Below, piece after piece: positions 45,614-54,371 of a stretch of DNA of 64,000 nt. A program made the translations under genes and the position numbers. Location of the stretch: assembly GCF_021603585.1 (NCBI RefSeq), contig NZ_BQHI01000025.1, positions 19,867 through 83,866 of the forward strand, in the 5' to 3' direction. The first letter of the stretch is position 1; each line of letters begins with the position of its first letter. The DNA is from Pseudomonas sputi. Its GTDB lineage: Bacteria; Pseudomonadota; Gammaproteobacteria; Pseudomonadales; Pseudomonadaceae. The notes under the pieces are model-generated. The model did no database searches. It was not told the origin of the DNA and was given only the letters and a program-made list of their open reading frames with translations.

Positions 45614-47032
45614 GTGGCCGTTGATATCGAAGATAGCCGCTCTGCGCGCTTTGCCTTGCGCTGTTCAAGTTTTGCCGAACGCTGGTTTCCCGATTCCTGG
45701 GTATTCGCCGCACTGGCGGTGATCATCGTCGCCCTGGCGACCCTGGCCATGGGCGCCAAACCCACTGACGCCGCCATGGCGTTCGGGGACGGGTTCTGGA
45801 GCCTGATCCCGTTCACCATGCAGATGGCTTTCGTAGTGATCGGCGGTTATGTCGTGGCCAGTTCGCCGCCCGCCGTGAAACTGATCGACCGTCTGGCGCG
45901 GATCCCGAAGAACGGTCGCTCGGCCGTGGCCTGGGTCGCGTTGATCTCGATGGTCGCATCCTTGCTCAACTGGGGCCTGTCGCTGGTGTTCGGCGGTTTG
46001 CTGGTCCGCGCCCTCGCCCGCCGCACCGATCTGAAAATGGATTACCGCGCCGCCGGTGCCGCCGCCTATCTGGGCCTTGGTGCGGTTTGGGCACTGGGAC
46101 TGTCGTCGTCCGCCGCGCAGTTGCAGGCCAACCCGGCCAGCCTGCCGCCGTCGATTCTGTCGATCACCGGGGTGATTCCGTTCACCCAGACGATTTTCCT
46201 CTGGCAGTCGGGGGTGATGCTGCTGGCGCTGATCGTGATTTCGATCATCATCGCCTACGCCACCGCGCCCGGCCCGAACTCGGCGCGTGACGCCAAGGCC
46301 TGCGGCATCGACCCGGCCTTCAACCTGCCGCCGCTGCAACCGCGCACCCGTCCCGGCGAATGGCTGGAACACAGCCCGCTGCTGATCATTCTGCTGGTCT
46401 TGCTGGCGGCCGGTTGGCTGTTCCACGAGTTTTCGACCAAACCGGCGATCACCGCGATTTCCGGGCTCAACACCTACAACTTCCTGTTCATCATGCTCGG
46501 CGCGTTGCTGCACTGGCGCCCTCGCAGTTTCCTCGATGCGGTGGCGCGGGCCGTGCCGACCACCACCGGGGTGCTGATCCAGTTCCCGCTGTATGGCTCG
46601 ATTGCAGCGCTGATGACCACGGTCAAGGGCACTGACGCCCAGACCCTGGCCCATCACATCTCGACGTTCTTCGTCAGCATCGCCTCCCACGACACCTATG
46701 CGCTGCTGATGGGCGTGTACTCGGCGATTCTCGGTTTCTTCATTCCGTCCGGCGGCGGCAAGTGGATCATCGAGGCGCCGTACGTGATGCAGGTGGCTAA
46801 CGATCTGAACTATCACCTCGGTTGGGCAGTGCAGATCTACAACGCCGCCGAAGCCCTGCCGAACCTGATCAACCCCTTCTACATGCTGCCGCTGCTGGGC
46901 GTTCTGGGGCTGAAGGCGCGGGATCTGATCGGTTTCTCGTTCGTGCAATTGCTGGTGCACACGCCACTGGTGCTGGTGTTGCTGTGGGCGCTGGGCACGA
47001 CCCTTTCCTATCTCCCGCCCGTGATGCCATAA
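45614..47032 (+). CDS. atoE: Short-chain fatty acid transporter (AtoE family)
   Basis: 472 residues from GTG 45614, with GAGG upstream; the open frame before it is non-coding. Multi-pass membrane protein with the family blocks ISMVASLLNWGLSLVFGGLL, GLNTYNFLFIMLGALLHWRP and the signature AILGFFIPSGGGKWIIEAPYV. Probably takes up acetoacetate/butyrate-type acids. No ato enzyme genes adjoin here. A terminator hairpin follows within 10 bases. Confidence 0.9.
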   Translation: MAVDIEDSRSARFALRCSSFAERWFPDSWVFAALAVIIVALATLAMGAKPTDAAMAFGDGFWSLIPFTMQMAFVVIGGYVVASSPPAVKLIDRLARIPKNGRSAVAWVALISMVASLLNWGLSLVFGGLLVRALARRTDLKMDYRAAGAAAYLGLGAVWALGLSSSAAQLQANPASLPPSILSITGVIPFTQTIFLWQSGVMLLALIVISIIIAYATAPGPNSARDAKACGIDPAFNLPPLQPRTRPGEWLEHSPLLIILLVLLAAGWLFHEFSTKPAITAISGLNTYNFLFIMLGALLHWRPRSFLDAVARAVPTTTGVLIQFPLYGSIAALMTTVKGTDAQTLAHHISTFFVSIASHDTYALLMGVYSAILGFFIPSGGGKWIIEAPYVMQVANDLNYHLGWAVQIYNAAEALPNLINPFYMLPLLGVLGLKARDLIGFSFVQLLVHTPLVLVLLWALGTTLSYLPPVMP

Positions 47033-47040
47033 ACGATGGC

Positions 47041-47068
47041 GACAGGGTGCCGGCCCCGGCGCCCTGTC
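47041..47068 (+). terminator. Terminator after atoE
   Basis: A 13-bp stem GACAGGGTGCCGG / CCGGCGCCCTGTC (one G-T pair) with a two-base loop, followed by TTTCTCTT. Confidence 0.8.
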
Positions 47069-47231
47069 TTTCTCTTCAACAAAATCACCCGAACGAATCG
47101 TTCTGCGGCTGCCTGTCGCAAATAATGGCTCAGAGCCATCATCTTTCTTTACCGCGCCACTGCCTCGGTAATATTCTTGCGCGCCAATATCTGTTTCATT
47201 TTTTGTCTGAGCGCAAAGGGAGTTCGTTGCA

Positions 47232-48929
47232 ATGATCGTCGGGATTGACCTGGGAACGACCAACAGCCTTGTTGCCGTATGGCGCGGCGATGCCACTGAG
47301 TTGGTGCCCAATGCCTTGGGGCAGTTCCTGACACCCAGCGTGGTGGGGCTGGACGATCAGGGCCGGATTCTGGTCGGGCAAGCCGCCCGTGAACGCCTGC
47401 ACACCCACCCGCGCCTGACCGCGTCGCTGTTCAAACGCCATATGGGCAGCGCGACGGAGGTCTACCTCGGGGATAAAAAATTCCGTCCCGAAGAGCTGTC
47501 GGCGCTGGTGCTCAAGAGCCTGAAAGAAGACGTCGAGCGCACCTACGGCCAGACCGTCACGGAAGCCGTGATCAGCGTTCCGGCCTATTTCAGCGACGCC
47601 CAGCGCAAGGCCACACGCATCGCCGGTGAGCTGGCGGGCCTGAAAGTCGAAAAGCTGATCAACGAACCCACCGCCGCCGCACTGGCTTACGGCCTGCACC
47701 AAAGGGACAAGGAAACCTCATTCCTGGTGTTCGACCTGGGCGGCGGTACATTCGACGTGTCGATTCTCGAGCTCTTCGAAGGCGTCATGGAGGTGCGCGC
47801 CAGCGCCGGTGACAACTTCCTGGGCGGCGAGGATTTCGACAACGTGCTGCTTGAACACTTTATCGATCAGCATCGCAACGTGTCGGACTTCCCCGAGCGC
47901 ACGACCATCCTCCAGCCGCTGCGCCGCGAGGCCGAGCGTGTGCGCCGCGCACTGGGGCAGGACGCCAGCGCCGAATTCAGAGTGCAGGTCGGCGAAAAGC
48001 AGTGGACGCAGACCATCACTCAGGCGCAAATGGCGACGCTGTACATGCCATTGCTCGAACGCCTGCGCGCACCGATCGAACGGGCCCTGCGCGACGCACG
48101 CATCCGCGTCAGCGACCTCGACGAGATCCTGCTGGTCGGCGGTACCACCCGCATGCCGCTGGTGCGCAAACTTGCCGCCGGGCTGTTCGGTCGCTTCCCG
48201 TCGATCAGTCTCGATCCGGATCAGGTGGTGGCCCAGGGCGCCGCGATTCAGGCAGCGCTCAAGGCCCGATCGGCCGCGCTGGAAGAAGTGGTGCTCACCG
48301 ATGTCTGCTCCTACACCCTGGGGATCGAGACCTCCACCCAGGTCGGTCGCCAATATGAAAGCGGGCATTACCTGCCGATCATCGAGCGCAACAGCATCGT
48401 CCCGGTCAGCCGGGTGAAAACCGTGCAGACCCTTCACGACAATCAGGAACAGGTCGTCGTGAAAATCTTTCAGGGCGAAAGCCGCCTGGTCAAAGACAAC
48501 GTGGCGCTCGGCCAACTGGACATCAAGGTGCCCAAGCGCAAGGCCGGCGAAGTCGAGCTGGATGTGCGCTTCACCTACGACAACAACGGCTTGCTCGAAG
48601 CCCAGGTCAGCATTCCCCTGACCGGTCAGCAACACTCGCTGGTCATCGAGAACAACCCCGGTGTGCTGACGCCCGAGGAGATCCAGCAGCGTCTGCAAAG
48701 CCTCGCGCAACTGAAGATCCATCCACGCGAGCAACAGGTCAACACTCTGCTCAGTGCGCGGCTGGAACGTCTGTATCAGGAAAGCCTGGGCGACCTGCGT
48801 GATCAGATCGGCCATTGGGCCAAGCAATTCCAGCACGCCCTGGACTCTCAGGACGAGCGGCAGATCCGTGAGACCCGCACCGAACTGAGCAAGCAGTTGA
48901 GCGCCCTCGACCGCAGTCCCTGGCAGTAA
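47232..48929 (+). CDS. hscC: Hsp70-family chaperone HscC
   Basis: 565 residues, close to E. coli HscC length and shorter than DnaK. Nucleotide domain: [17 protein letters not shown], the phosphate-2 loop [16 protein letters not shown], and [16 protein letters not shown]. The substrate domain follows from about residue 370 (SYTLGIET), with a reduced C-terminal lid. GGGAG ribosome site. The next gene, 11 bases on, encodes a J-domain protein, so this is a dedicated chaperone/cochaperone pair. Confidence 0.93.
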   Translation: MIVGIDLGTTNSLVAVWRGDATELVPNALGQFLTPSVVGLDDQGRILVGQAARERLHTHPRLTASLFKRHMGSATEVYLGDKKFRPEELSALVLKSLKEDVERTYGQTVTEAVISVPAYFSDAQRKATRIAGELAGLKVEKLINEPTAAALAYGLHQRDKETSFLVFDLGGGTFDVSILELFEGVMEVRASAGDNFLGGEDFDNVLLEHFIDQHRNVSDFPERTTILQPLRREAERVRRALGQDASAEFRVQVGEKQWTQTITQAQMATLYMPLLERLRAPIERALRDARIRVSDLDEILLVGGTTRMPLVRKLAAGLFGRFPSISLDPDQVVAQGAAIQAALKARSAALEEVVLTDVCSYTLGIETSTQVGRQYESGHYLPIIERNSIVPVSRVKTVQTLHDNQEQVVVKIFQGESRLVKDNVALGQLDIKVPKRKAGEVELDVRFTYDNNGLLEAQVSIPLTGQQHSLVIENNPGVLTPEEIQQRLQSLAQLKIHPREQQVNTLLSARLERLYQESLGDLRDQIGHWAKQFQHALDSQDERQIRETRTELSKQLSALDRSPWQ

Positions 48930-48940
48930 GGAAACACGAC

Positions 48941-50653
48941 ATGGAATGCTGGTCTGTCCTGCAACTGCCCGAAGATGCCGGGCTGCGTGATATCAAGCGC
49001 AGCTATGCGCGGCTGCTGAAAGTCTTCCGGCCCGATGAAGATGCCGCAGGCTTCCAGCGCCTGCGCGAGGCCTATGAGCGCGCACTGTCGATTGCCCAGT
49101 GGCGCCTTGAAAACGAAGAGACCGAGGAGCACGGCGACGTCATGCTGGCCCCGGGGATCGCCGCGCTGGCGGCACAAGAGCAGTCCATGGCTCAGCCGCT
49201 GCAGAAGACCGGGACTGATGCGTGGGATTACCCCTCGCCGCCATTCGACCCGGTGACCCCGGCCGCACCCGAAGCACCGCTCGAGTTGCCGATCTTGCGG
49301 GTGCAGCCCCTGAACTCAGAGCCCGTGGAGCCGACCGCTGACCAAGCCATTGAAGCCGCATCCCCGTTGCTGAACGGCCTCTCGGACACCAATCTGGACG
49401 AGCGTTGGGAACAAGCGCGCCAACAGGATTGTGCGCAAGCGTTCCAGACATGGTTGCTGGCGTTGTGCTTCGATCAACCCGCCCTGCGCCTTTCGATTGC
49501 CCGCTGGGCGGTGCAGCACCTCGGTTGGCTGGGCCCATTTCAGGAGATCGTCATTGCCGACGGGCAGCGCAGCATTCTCGTCAGCGAGTTGCTGACGGAC
49601 TACCGACAATCGCTGGAGACACTGCTCGCATCGCAAAACGAGCGCGAATTTCTCGCGCGGCTCAGGACTTACACGGCCCAACCCTGGCTCCAGGTGTTCG
49701 ACCGTCGGGAACACTGGCAGCAAATCATTCTGCAACTGCTGCAGGACACGGAGTGGAGCGTGCCACTGTTCGACCGCGTGTCCCAGTTGTTCGGCTGGGA
49801 CGACACCAAGGGCATTCATCCGCAACCGGACTGGCTCTGGCAGGCGCTGATCGAGCGCTGCAATCAGGAAAGCCTCTACGACAACCTGTGCGCCCGGGCC
49901 GAAGATCAACGCAACGGGACGCCCGACGCGCTGGCCGCGCGCCTGCTGATCAGCCCGATGAAGCCGCGGCAACAGAAGGACATGACCGACCGGTTCATTC
50001 CGGCGGACTGGCAGGCCTGTCAGCAGCTGTCGGAAACCCTCAAGTGGCGCTTCCCCGACCTGCTCGCCCGTCTTCCGTACGCCGATGTTTTCTACTGGCG
50101 ACGGTTTCTGCCGCGTTACGTTGCCGGCGAGACCTCCTTGCGGACATGGGCGGCAATTGCGTTGGCGCTGTGGTTGTTCTATCTCCCCACCGAGCACAAA
50201 ACCACGGAAATGAGCATCATCATTCCGTTGGCCTTCGCCTGCGTCCCGACGTGGTTTTTCCGTAATGCCTTGAGTTGGTGGGTGCCTCTCAGCGGTGAGG
50301 TGATCGTTCAGGATCTCTGGCTGACCGAGACCCTGATTCCGCGCCGTTGGAACCCCGACACTCGCTGGCTGGTCATCCGTCACGGCGTACCGCAAGCCAT
50401 CATGATTGCGCTGTTCTCGGTACTGCTTGGCGGACTGGGGGCGTTCACTTACATCGGCACGATCCTGATCGGACTGTGCCACAGGCGGCGTATCGGTACT
50501 CTCGACCCCGAACTGAGCGACCGGCGCCCTTGGCTGACCGCACTGCACTGGGCGCATTTCAGTCCGTTGCAACTGCTGTTTCTGGTGGTCATGACCGGCG
50601 TGATTCTTGCCAGTCAACTCGGTTATTCGCTGAAACACCTGTTCCCCGGCTAG
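48941..50653 (+). CDS. Membrane-bound J-domain protein, partner of HscC (DjlC/HscD-like)
   Basis: 570 residues. N-terminal J domain MECWSVLQLPEDAGLRDIKRSYARLL, with RPDEDAAGF in place of the canonical HPD, then FQRLREAYERAL. A long variable middle follows, and the last 180 residues hold about four hydrophobic segments (for example LALWLFYLPTE, SIIIPLAFACVPTWFF, MIALFSVLLGGLGAFTYIG and LLFLVVMTGVILASQLGYS). It is expected to stimulate HscC ATPase at the inner membrane. Ends 62 bases before a secreted-protein gene. Confidence 0.85.
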   Translation: MECWSVLQLPEDAGLRDIKRSYARLLKVFRPDEDAAGFQRLREAYERALSIAQWRLENEETEEHGDVMLAPGIAALAAQEQSMAQPLQKTGTDAWDYPSPPFDPVTPAAPEAPLELPILRVQPLNSEPVEPTADQAIEAASPLLNGLSDTNLDERWEQARQQDCAQAFQTWLLALCFDQPALRLSIARWAVQHLGWLGPFQEIVIADGQRSILVSELLTDYRQSLETLLASQNEREFLARLRTYTAQPWLQVFDRREHWQQIILQLLQDTEWSVPLFDRVSQLFGWDDTKGIHPQPDWLWQALIERCNQESLYDNLCARAEDQRNGTPDALAARLLISPMKPRQQKDMTDRFIPADWQACQQLSETLKWRFPDLLARLPYADVFYWRRFLPRYVAGETSLRTWAAIALALWLFYLPTEHKTTEMSIIIPLAFACVPTWFFRNALSWWVPLSGEVIVQDLWLTETLIPRRWNPDTRWLVIRHGVPQAIMIALFSVLLGGLGAFTYIGTILIGLCHRRRIGTLDPELSDRRPWLTALHWAHFSPLQLLFLVVMTGVILASQLGYSLKHLFPG

Positions 50654-50715
50654 GCTAGAAGCGGGCCGGATTGCCCCTCCACCAAGGTTTTACCCACGCT
50701 GAAAAGGATCTGAGC

Positions 50716-51888
50716 ATGTTGAAACTTGCAGGCCTCACCCTCGCGGCGCTCACGTTGAGCGCTGCGGCCCACGCCGATGTCGACCTGAAACTGGGCAGCA
50801 CCGAGCGCGTCACCCGCCTCTTCGCCTACCCCAACAATTGCAGCGTGATCTGCTTTCGCAACTGGACGCTGGAGCAGACCGTCGCCCATTACCTGAGCCA
50901 GAGCGTGCAGCGCGACGGCTACACCAACGCCAAAGTGCTGGTGAAAAACGACAACGATCAGCTCTATGCCGAAATCAGCGGCGTACCGAAGGGCTACGAC
51001 AAACCGCTGACCGCACTGCTGGACGCCGGCGACCTGGCCTACAACGGCGCCAGCAAACTCAACGCCGACGGCAAATGGGCATACAGCTGGTATCTGTTCC
51101 TGCCACTGGGCATGGCCCTGGAAAACCGCAAAAGTGTCGAGCTGCTGCACTTCCCGCCGGATTACTCGCTGACCCAGGCCCAGGATTACCTGCGTTCAAA
51201 CACCACTGACCGCTGGGCCGCGCTGCTGACCGACAATGGCATCCCCGCCGACCAGACGCCGGGCTACCAGACCATCATCGACATCGCCCCGATCGCCGCG
51301 CCGGCCAGCGCCGGCAAGGATCTGGAAGGCGTGTATGACTACTTCAAGGACTACCAGACCACCATGGTCAAGCAGGTCAGCCAGAACGCCAGCGGCGCCG
51401 TGCTGCCGATGGTTGCCTTTGGTGCACCGGTGCGTAACTGGATCAAGCAGCAATACGGTGCGACCGTGAATGTACTGGGCCTGGCAACCATCAGCCCGAG
51501 CGCGGGGGTGAATGTACCGGTGCTGGGCTCCAACCACCCGAGCTACATCTGGTACGCAGCCGACCCGGCCAACTACACCGGCGACGATGCACAGGCCAAG
51601 GCCGATGCGGCCGGTCTGAAGGTGATGGGACAAGACTTGAGCGCCGCCTGCTGGCAGGCGGGGATGGGCAGCAAACCGGGAACCGATCCGAAGACACTGC
51701 TCAACAGCTGCACCCAGACCTGGCAAGTGACGCAGAAGGTCAAAACCTGCGAGCTGTTCTACACCTCGATCCGTAACGAGAGTGCCGCACAAGCGGAAAA
51801 AACCTGCTCGACCGCCCCCATCAAATCCCAGCTGCAACAGCTGAAAAGTCCATTGCCGGACATGGCCGCGCCCGCCGCCCACCTCTGA
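50716..51888 (+). CDS. Secreted protein of unknown function, 390 aa
   Basis: Starts MLKLAGLTLAALTLSAAAHADVDL, a Sec signal peptide cleaved after HADA-like AHA. AAAAGGATC lies before the ATG. The mature protein has a few cysteines (CSVICF, CWQAG, CTQTW, KTCELFYTS, KTCST) that could form disulphides in the periplasm or outside. I do not recognise a family. Its position directly behind hscC and its J-protein may or may not be functional. Confidence 0.65.
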   Translation: MLKLAGLTLAALTLSAAAHADVDLKLGSTERVTRLFAYPNNCSVICFRNWTLEQTVAHYLSQSVQRDGYTNAKVLVKNDNDQLYAEISGVPKGYDKPLTALLDAGDLAYNGASKLNADGKWAYSWYLFLPLGMALENRKSVELLHFPPDYSLTQAQDYLRSNTTDRWAALLTDNGIPADQTPGYQTIIDIAPIAAPASAGKDLEGVYDYFKDYQTTMVKQVSQNASGAVLPMVAFGAPVRNWIKQQYGATVNVLGLATISPSAGVNVPVLGSNHPSYIWYAADPANYTGDDAQAKADAAGLKVMGQDLSAACWQAGMGSKPGTDPKTLLNSCTQTWQVTQKVKTCELFYTSIRNESAAQAEKTCSTAPIKSQLQQLKSPLPDMAAPAAHL

Positions 51889-51902
51889 ACGAACGTGCGA
51901 CG

Positions 51903-51932
51903 TTCCCGTGTCAGCCTCGGCTGACTCGGGAA
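51903..51932 (+). terminator. Hairpin after the secreted-protein gene
   Basis: TTCCCG-t-GTCAGCC / GGCTGAC-t-CGGGAA, a 13-bp stem with one internal mismatch and a TC loop, 14 bases after the stop. No strong T-run. Confidence 0.6.
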
Positions 51933-51946
51933 AGCGTCTATTTCGC

Positions 51947-51962
51947 CTGTCAGATCTGACAG
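51947..51962. promoter_or_regulatory. Perfect 16-bp palindrome with LexA-like CTGT-N8-ACAG ends
   Basis: CTGTCAGATCTGACAG lies 107 bases before the SET-domain gene start. Its ends and length meet the LexA box pattern, but the centre is not the usual alternating AT, so LexA binding is uncertain. Confidence 0.4.
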
Positions 51963-52068
51963 TAGACCGCTATTGTGATTTACGGGATCGTGGATCCAAT
52001 CATCATGTTGCAGGACTGACAGGATGTCAGCCGAGGGAAGTCGCGACACCGAGCCAACAGGGAGCGTT

Positions 52069-52596
52069 ATGAACACTTACGCATTACCGGGTAAACCGGC
52101 ACGCGATACAGAGGGCATTTATCCTTTTGCCGGACTTCCCGTCCGCCTGGGATTTCCGTCGAAGCAGGATTTCGAGATTGTTCACGATCCCGAGGGCGTG
52201 GCCACCGCCGTCGTAGCGTGCCGAGCATTTCTGCGTATCACTCGAATATGCCGTTTTTCGGGCCAACTGCTGCCCTATCGCTGCCGGCAGACACGGCAAC
52301 TGCTTGCCGGCATCCATCTGTACGACCCGCGTTTTTGTGGCGCATTCGAGCATTGCTGCGACCCGAACACCTTTCTCGACATGAGCGAGTTATGGGTATG
52401 GGCTCTGCGCGATATTGTGGAGGGTGAAAGACTGACCATCGATTACACCGCCACCGAAGACAAACTGCTGCGGCAGTTTGCCTGTGGTTGCGGGTCCTCG
52501 AACTGCCGTGGGTGGATCACCGGTTACGACGAAACACCCAATCTTGAAGGCCAGCGCTATTTGCTGAGCTGGCGACGTCGGCAAGGTTTACGCTGA
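52069..52596 (+). CDS. SET-domain protein (putative protein-lysine methyltransferase)
   Basis: 175 residues from ATG 52069, with AGGGAG upstream; a longer reading from 52024 lacks this. The C-terminal half shows the SET pattern FEHCCDPNTFLDMSELWVWALRDIVEGERLTIDYT, where EHCCDPN replaces the usual NHSCDPN, and the post-SET zinc cluster CGCGSSNCRGWI. It probably methylates lysines of a protein using SAM; no target is known. The N-terminal part has a few scattered cysteines. Convergent with can, 8 bases apart. Confidence 0.78.
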   Translation: MNTYALPGKPARDTEGIYPFAGLPVRLGFPSKQDFEIVHDPEGVATAVVACRAFLRITRICRFSGQLLPYRCRQTRQLLAGIHLYDPRFCGAFEHCCDPNTFLDMSELWVWALRDIVEGERLTIDYTATEDKLLRQFACGCGSSNCRGWITGYDETPNLEGQRYLLSWRRRQGLR

Positions 52597-52604
52597 ACGA
52601 CCGA

Positions 52605-53249
52605 TCAAGGCGCGCCGACCGGACGCAAGCGGTACTGCGGCGGCAATTGCTCGAAACCGCTGATCGTGGTGTTCAGGCTCTTCCAGCGACCATCCTTGAT
52701 GCCGTAGATGCAGCCGTGGATCGACAGGCTCTGCCCGCGATGCCAGGCGTTCTGGATGATGCTGGTGTGGGCGACGTTGGCCACTTGCTGGATGACGTTG
52801 AGCTCACACAGACGGTCGACCTGTTCTTCTTCGGTCGGCAGCTTGGCCAGTTCTTCGCGTTTTTCGTAGTACAGGTCGCGGATCGAGCGCAGCCAGCCGT
52901 CGATCAGGCCGAACTGACGATCCTGCATCGACGCCCGCACGCCGCCGCAACCGTAGTGCCCGGTCACCAGAATATGTTTGACCTTGAGCACGTCCACCGC
53001 GTACTGGATCACCGACAGGCAGTTGAGGTCGGTGTGCAGCACCACGTTGGCGACGTTGCGGTGAACGAACAGATCGCCCGGCAGCATGCCGACGATTTCA
53101 TTGGCCGGCACCCGTGCGTCGGAGCAGCCGATCCACAGATATTCAGGTGTCTGCTGGCGGGCCAGCTTGGCGAAGAAATCCGGGTCTTCCTTGGTGATCG
53201 CGTCAGCCCAACGCTCGTTGTTATCAATCAGGTCTTGTAAGTCATGCAT
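52605..53249 (-). CDS. can: Beta-class carbonic anhydrase
   Basis: Interconverts CO2 and bicarbonate. The zinc site is CSDARVP (Cys and Asp) with HYGCGGV (His and Cys), and FVHRNVANVV lies between them. 214 residues from ATG 53249 (MHDLQDLIDNNERWADAITKEDP) with GAGG upstream; the five extra residues upstream are not needed. Close to E. coli Can. Confidence 0.95.
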   Translation of the reverse strand: MHDLQDLIDNNERWADAITKEDPDFFAKLARQQTPEYLWIGCSDARVPANEIVGMLPGDLFVHRNVANVVLHTDLNCLSVIQYAVDVLKVKHILVTGHYGCGGVRASMQDRQFGLIDGWLRSIRDLYYEKREELAKLPTEEEQVDRLCELNVIQQVANVAHTSIIQNAWHRGQSLSIHGCIYGIKDGRWKSLNTTISGFEQLPPQYRLRPVGAP

Positions 53250-53390
53250 GCGGTAAGGCCTCAAGAAAGATGCGCTGGTATGACAGTCGACCGCCTGTCG
53301 GGGTCACGCGGGGATCATGGGTGATTTGCTTTGAATTCTCGTGCGCCCGGTGAGTCCACCTCAGTAAGGCCCACAGTATGAGGATTTGCC

Positions 53391-53795
53391 ATGACTGATT
53401 CACGACGTCCGTACGATGCGGTGCAACCGGAGCCCATCGATGATAACGAAGACCGCATGGGTTCGGTGCATGAGCTGGACTTCGACGACGAAGAGCCCAG
53501 TGCGAAGATCGGCGATGAGATCCCGGAGCAGGAACGCGAACAATTGATGCCCAACGAGCGCGTGCGTGAGGCTGGCATGACAGGGGCTTCGGTCAGTGAT
53601 CATGAACCGACTGACGACGACATGAGCCCGGAAACCCTGATCCATGAAGATGGCGCTCGGGATGCCGAAGAGGCTGGCGAAGACAATCCGGCGGATTGGG
53701 ATCTGAGCTTGGTCGATGAAGATGACATCGGCGGCGGCAATGGCCTGGATGAGGCTGAACTGGCGCGGCGTGATCCGCTGGATGGCAGCCGCTGA
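53391..53795 (+). CDS. Very acidic 134-aa protein of unknown function
   Basis: Starts MTDSRRPYDAVQPEPIDDNEDRMGSVHELDFDDEEP. Asp and Glu make up about a third of the residues and almost no hydrophobic core is visible, so it is probably intrinsically disordered. GAGG before ATG. It resembles what is labelled HPr-related or PA4677-like in other pseudomonads, but there is no visible HPr motif. Confidence 0.65.
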   Translation: MTDSRRPYDAVQPEPIDDNEDRMGSVHELDFDDEEPSAKIGDEIPEQEREQLMPNERVREAGMTGASVSDHEPTDDDMSPETLIHEDGARDAEEAGEDNPADWDLSLVDEDDIGGGNGLDEAELARRDPLDGSR

Positions 53796-53818
53796 TTGGT
53801 ATTGCCTGACAGGACGCC

Positions 53819-53910
53819 ATCGCGGGCAAGCCCGCTCCCACAGGGATCAGGGTCGTACTCAAATTATGTATACGACACTAACCTGTAGGAGCGGGCTTGC
53901 CCGCGAGGCT
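53819..53910. repeat. Inverted pair of P. fluorescens REP sequences
   Basis: CGCGGGCAAGCCCGCTCC at 53821-53838 and its exact inverse at 53888-53905, each with CACAGG/CCTGTAG edges. A smaller GTCGTA/TACGAC pair lies between. A typical REP doublet mobilised by RayT-type transposases; it lies between two convergent genes. Confidence 0.9.
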
Positions 53911-53918
53911 TTAACGTT

Positions 53919-54371
53919 TTAATCGACGAGGGTGCAGGCCATGACCACGGCATCTTCGCGCCCGCCGACCGCCGGGTAGTAATCCCGGCGTCGGCCGATC
54001 TCGTTGAAGCCATAGCGCTCATACAGGCGAAAGGCCGACGTGTTGCTGTCGCGCACTTCCAGGAAACATTCCCGGGCATCGGCGGCGCAGGCGCGGGACA
54101 TCAGGTGTTCGAGCAAGGTCAGCCCCAGCCCGCGCCCCTGGTTTTCCGGCTTGATCGTGATATTGAGCAGGTGCGCTTCATCAAGAATGATCTGCACCAC
54201 CCCGTGTCCCACCTGCTGCTCTCCTTCGAACATCAACCAGATCTGATACTTGCCCAAGCCGTCGAGAAAAATCCCGCGGGTCCACGGATGACTGTACGCG
54301 GCATATTCAATCTTCAGCACAGCGTCCAGATCCGCCTCGGTCATCGGGCGAAACGATACAGCGTCACTCAT
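53919..54371 (-). CDS. rimI: Ribosomal protein S18-alanine N-acetyltransferase
   Basis: GNAT acetyltransferase of 150 residues. The acetyl-CoA loop is ENQGRGLGLTLLEHL, and EVRDSNTSAFRLYERYGFNEIGRRRDYYP matches the RimI C-terminal block. It overlaps the upstream holD-type gene by 8 bases, the same pairing as holD-rimI in E. coli. Confidence 0.93.
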   Translation of the reverse strand: MSDAVSFRPMTEADLDAVLKIEYAAYSHPWTRGIFLDGLGKYQIWLMFEGEQQVGHGVVQIILDEAHLLNITIKPENQGRGLGLTLLEHLMSRACAADARECFLEVRDSNTSAFRLYERYGFNEIGRRRDYYPAVGGREDAVVMACTLVD

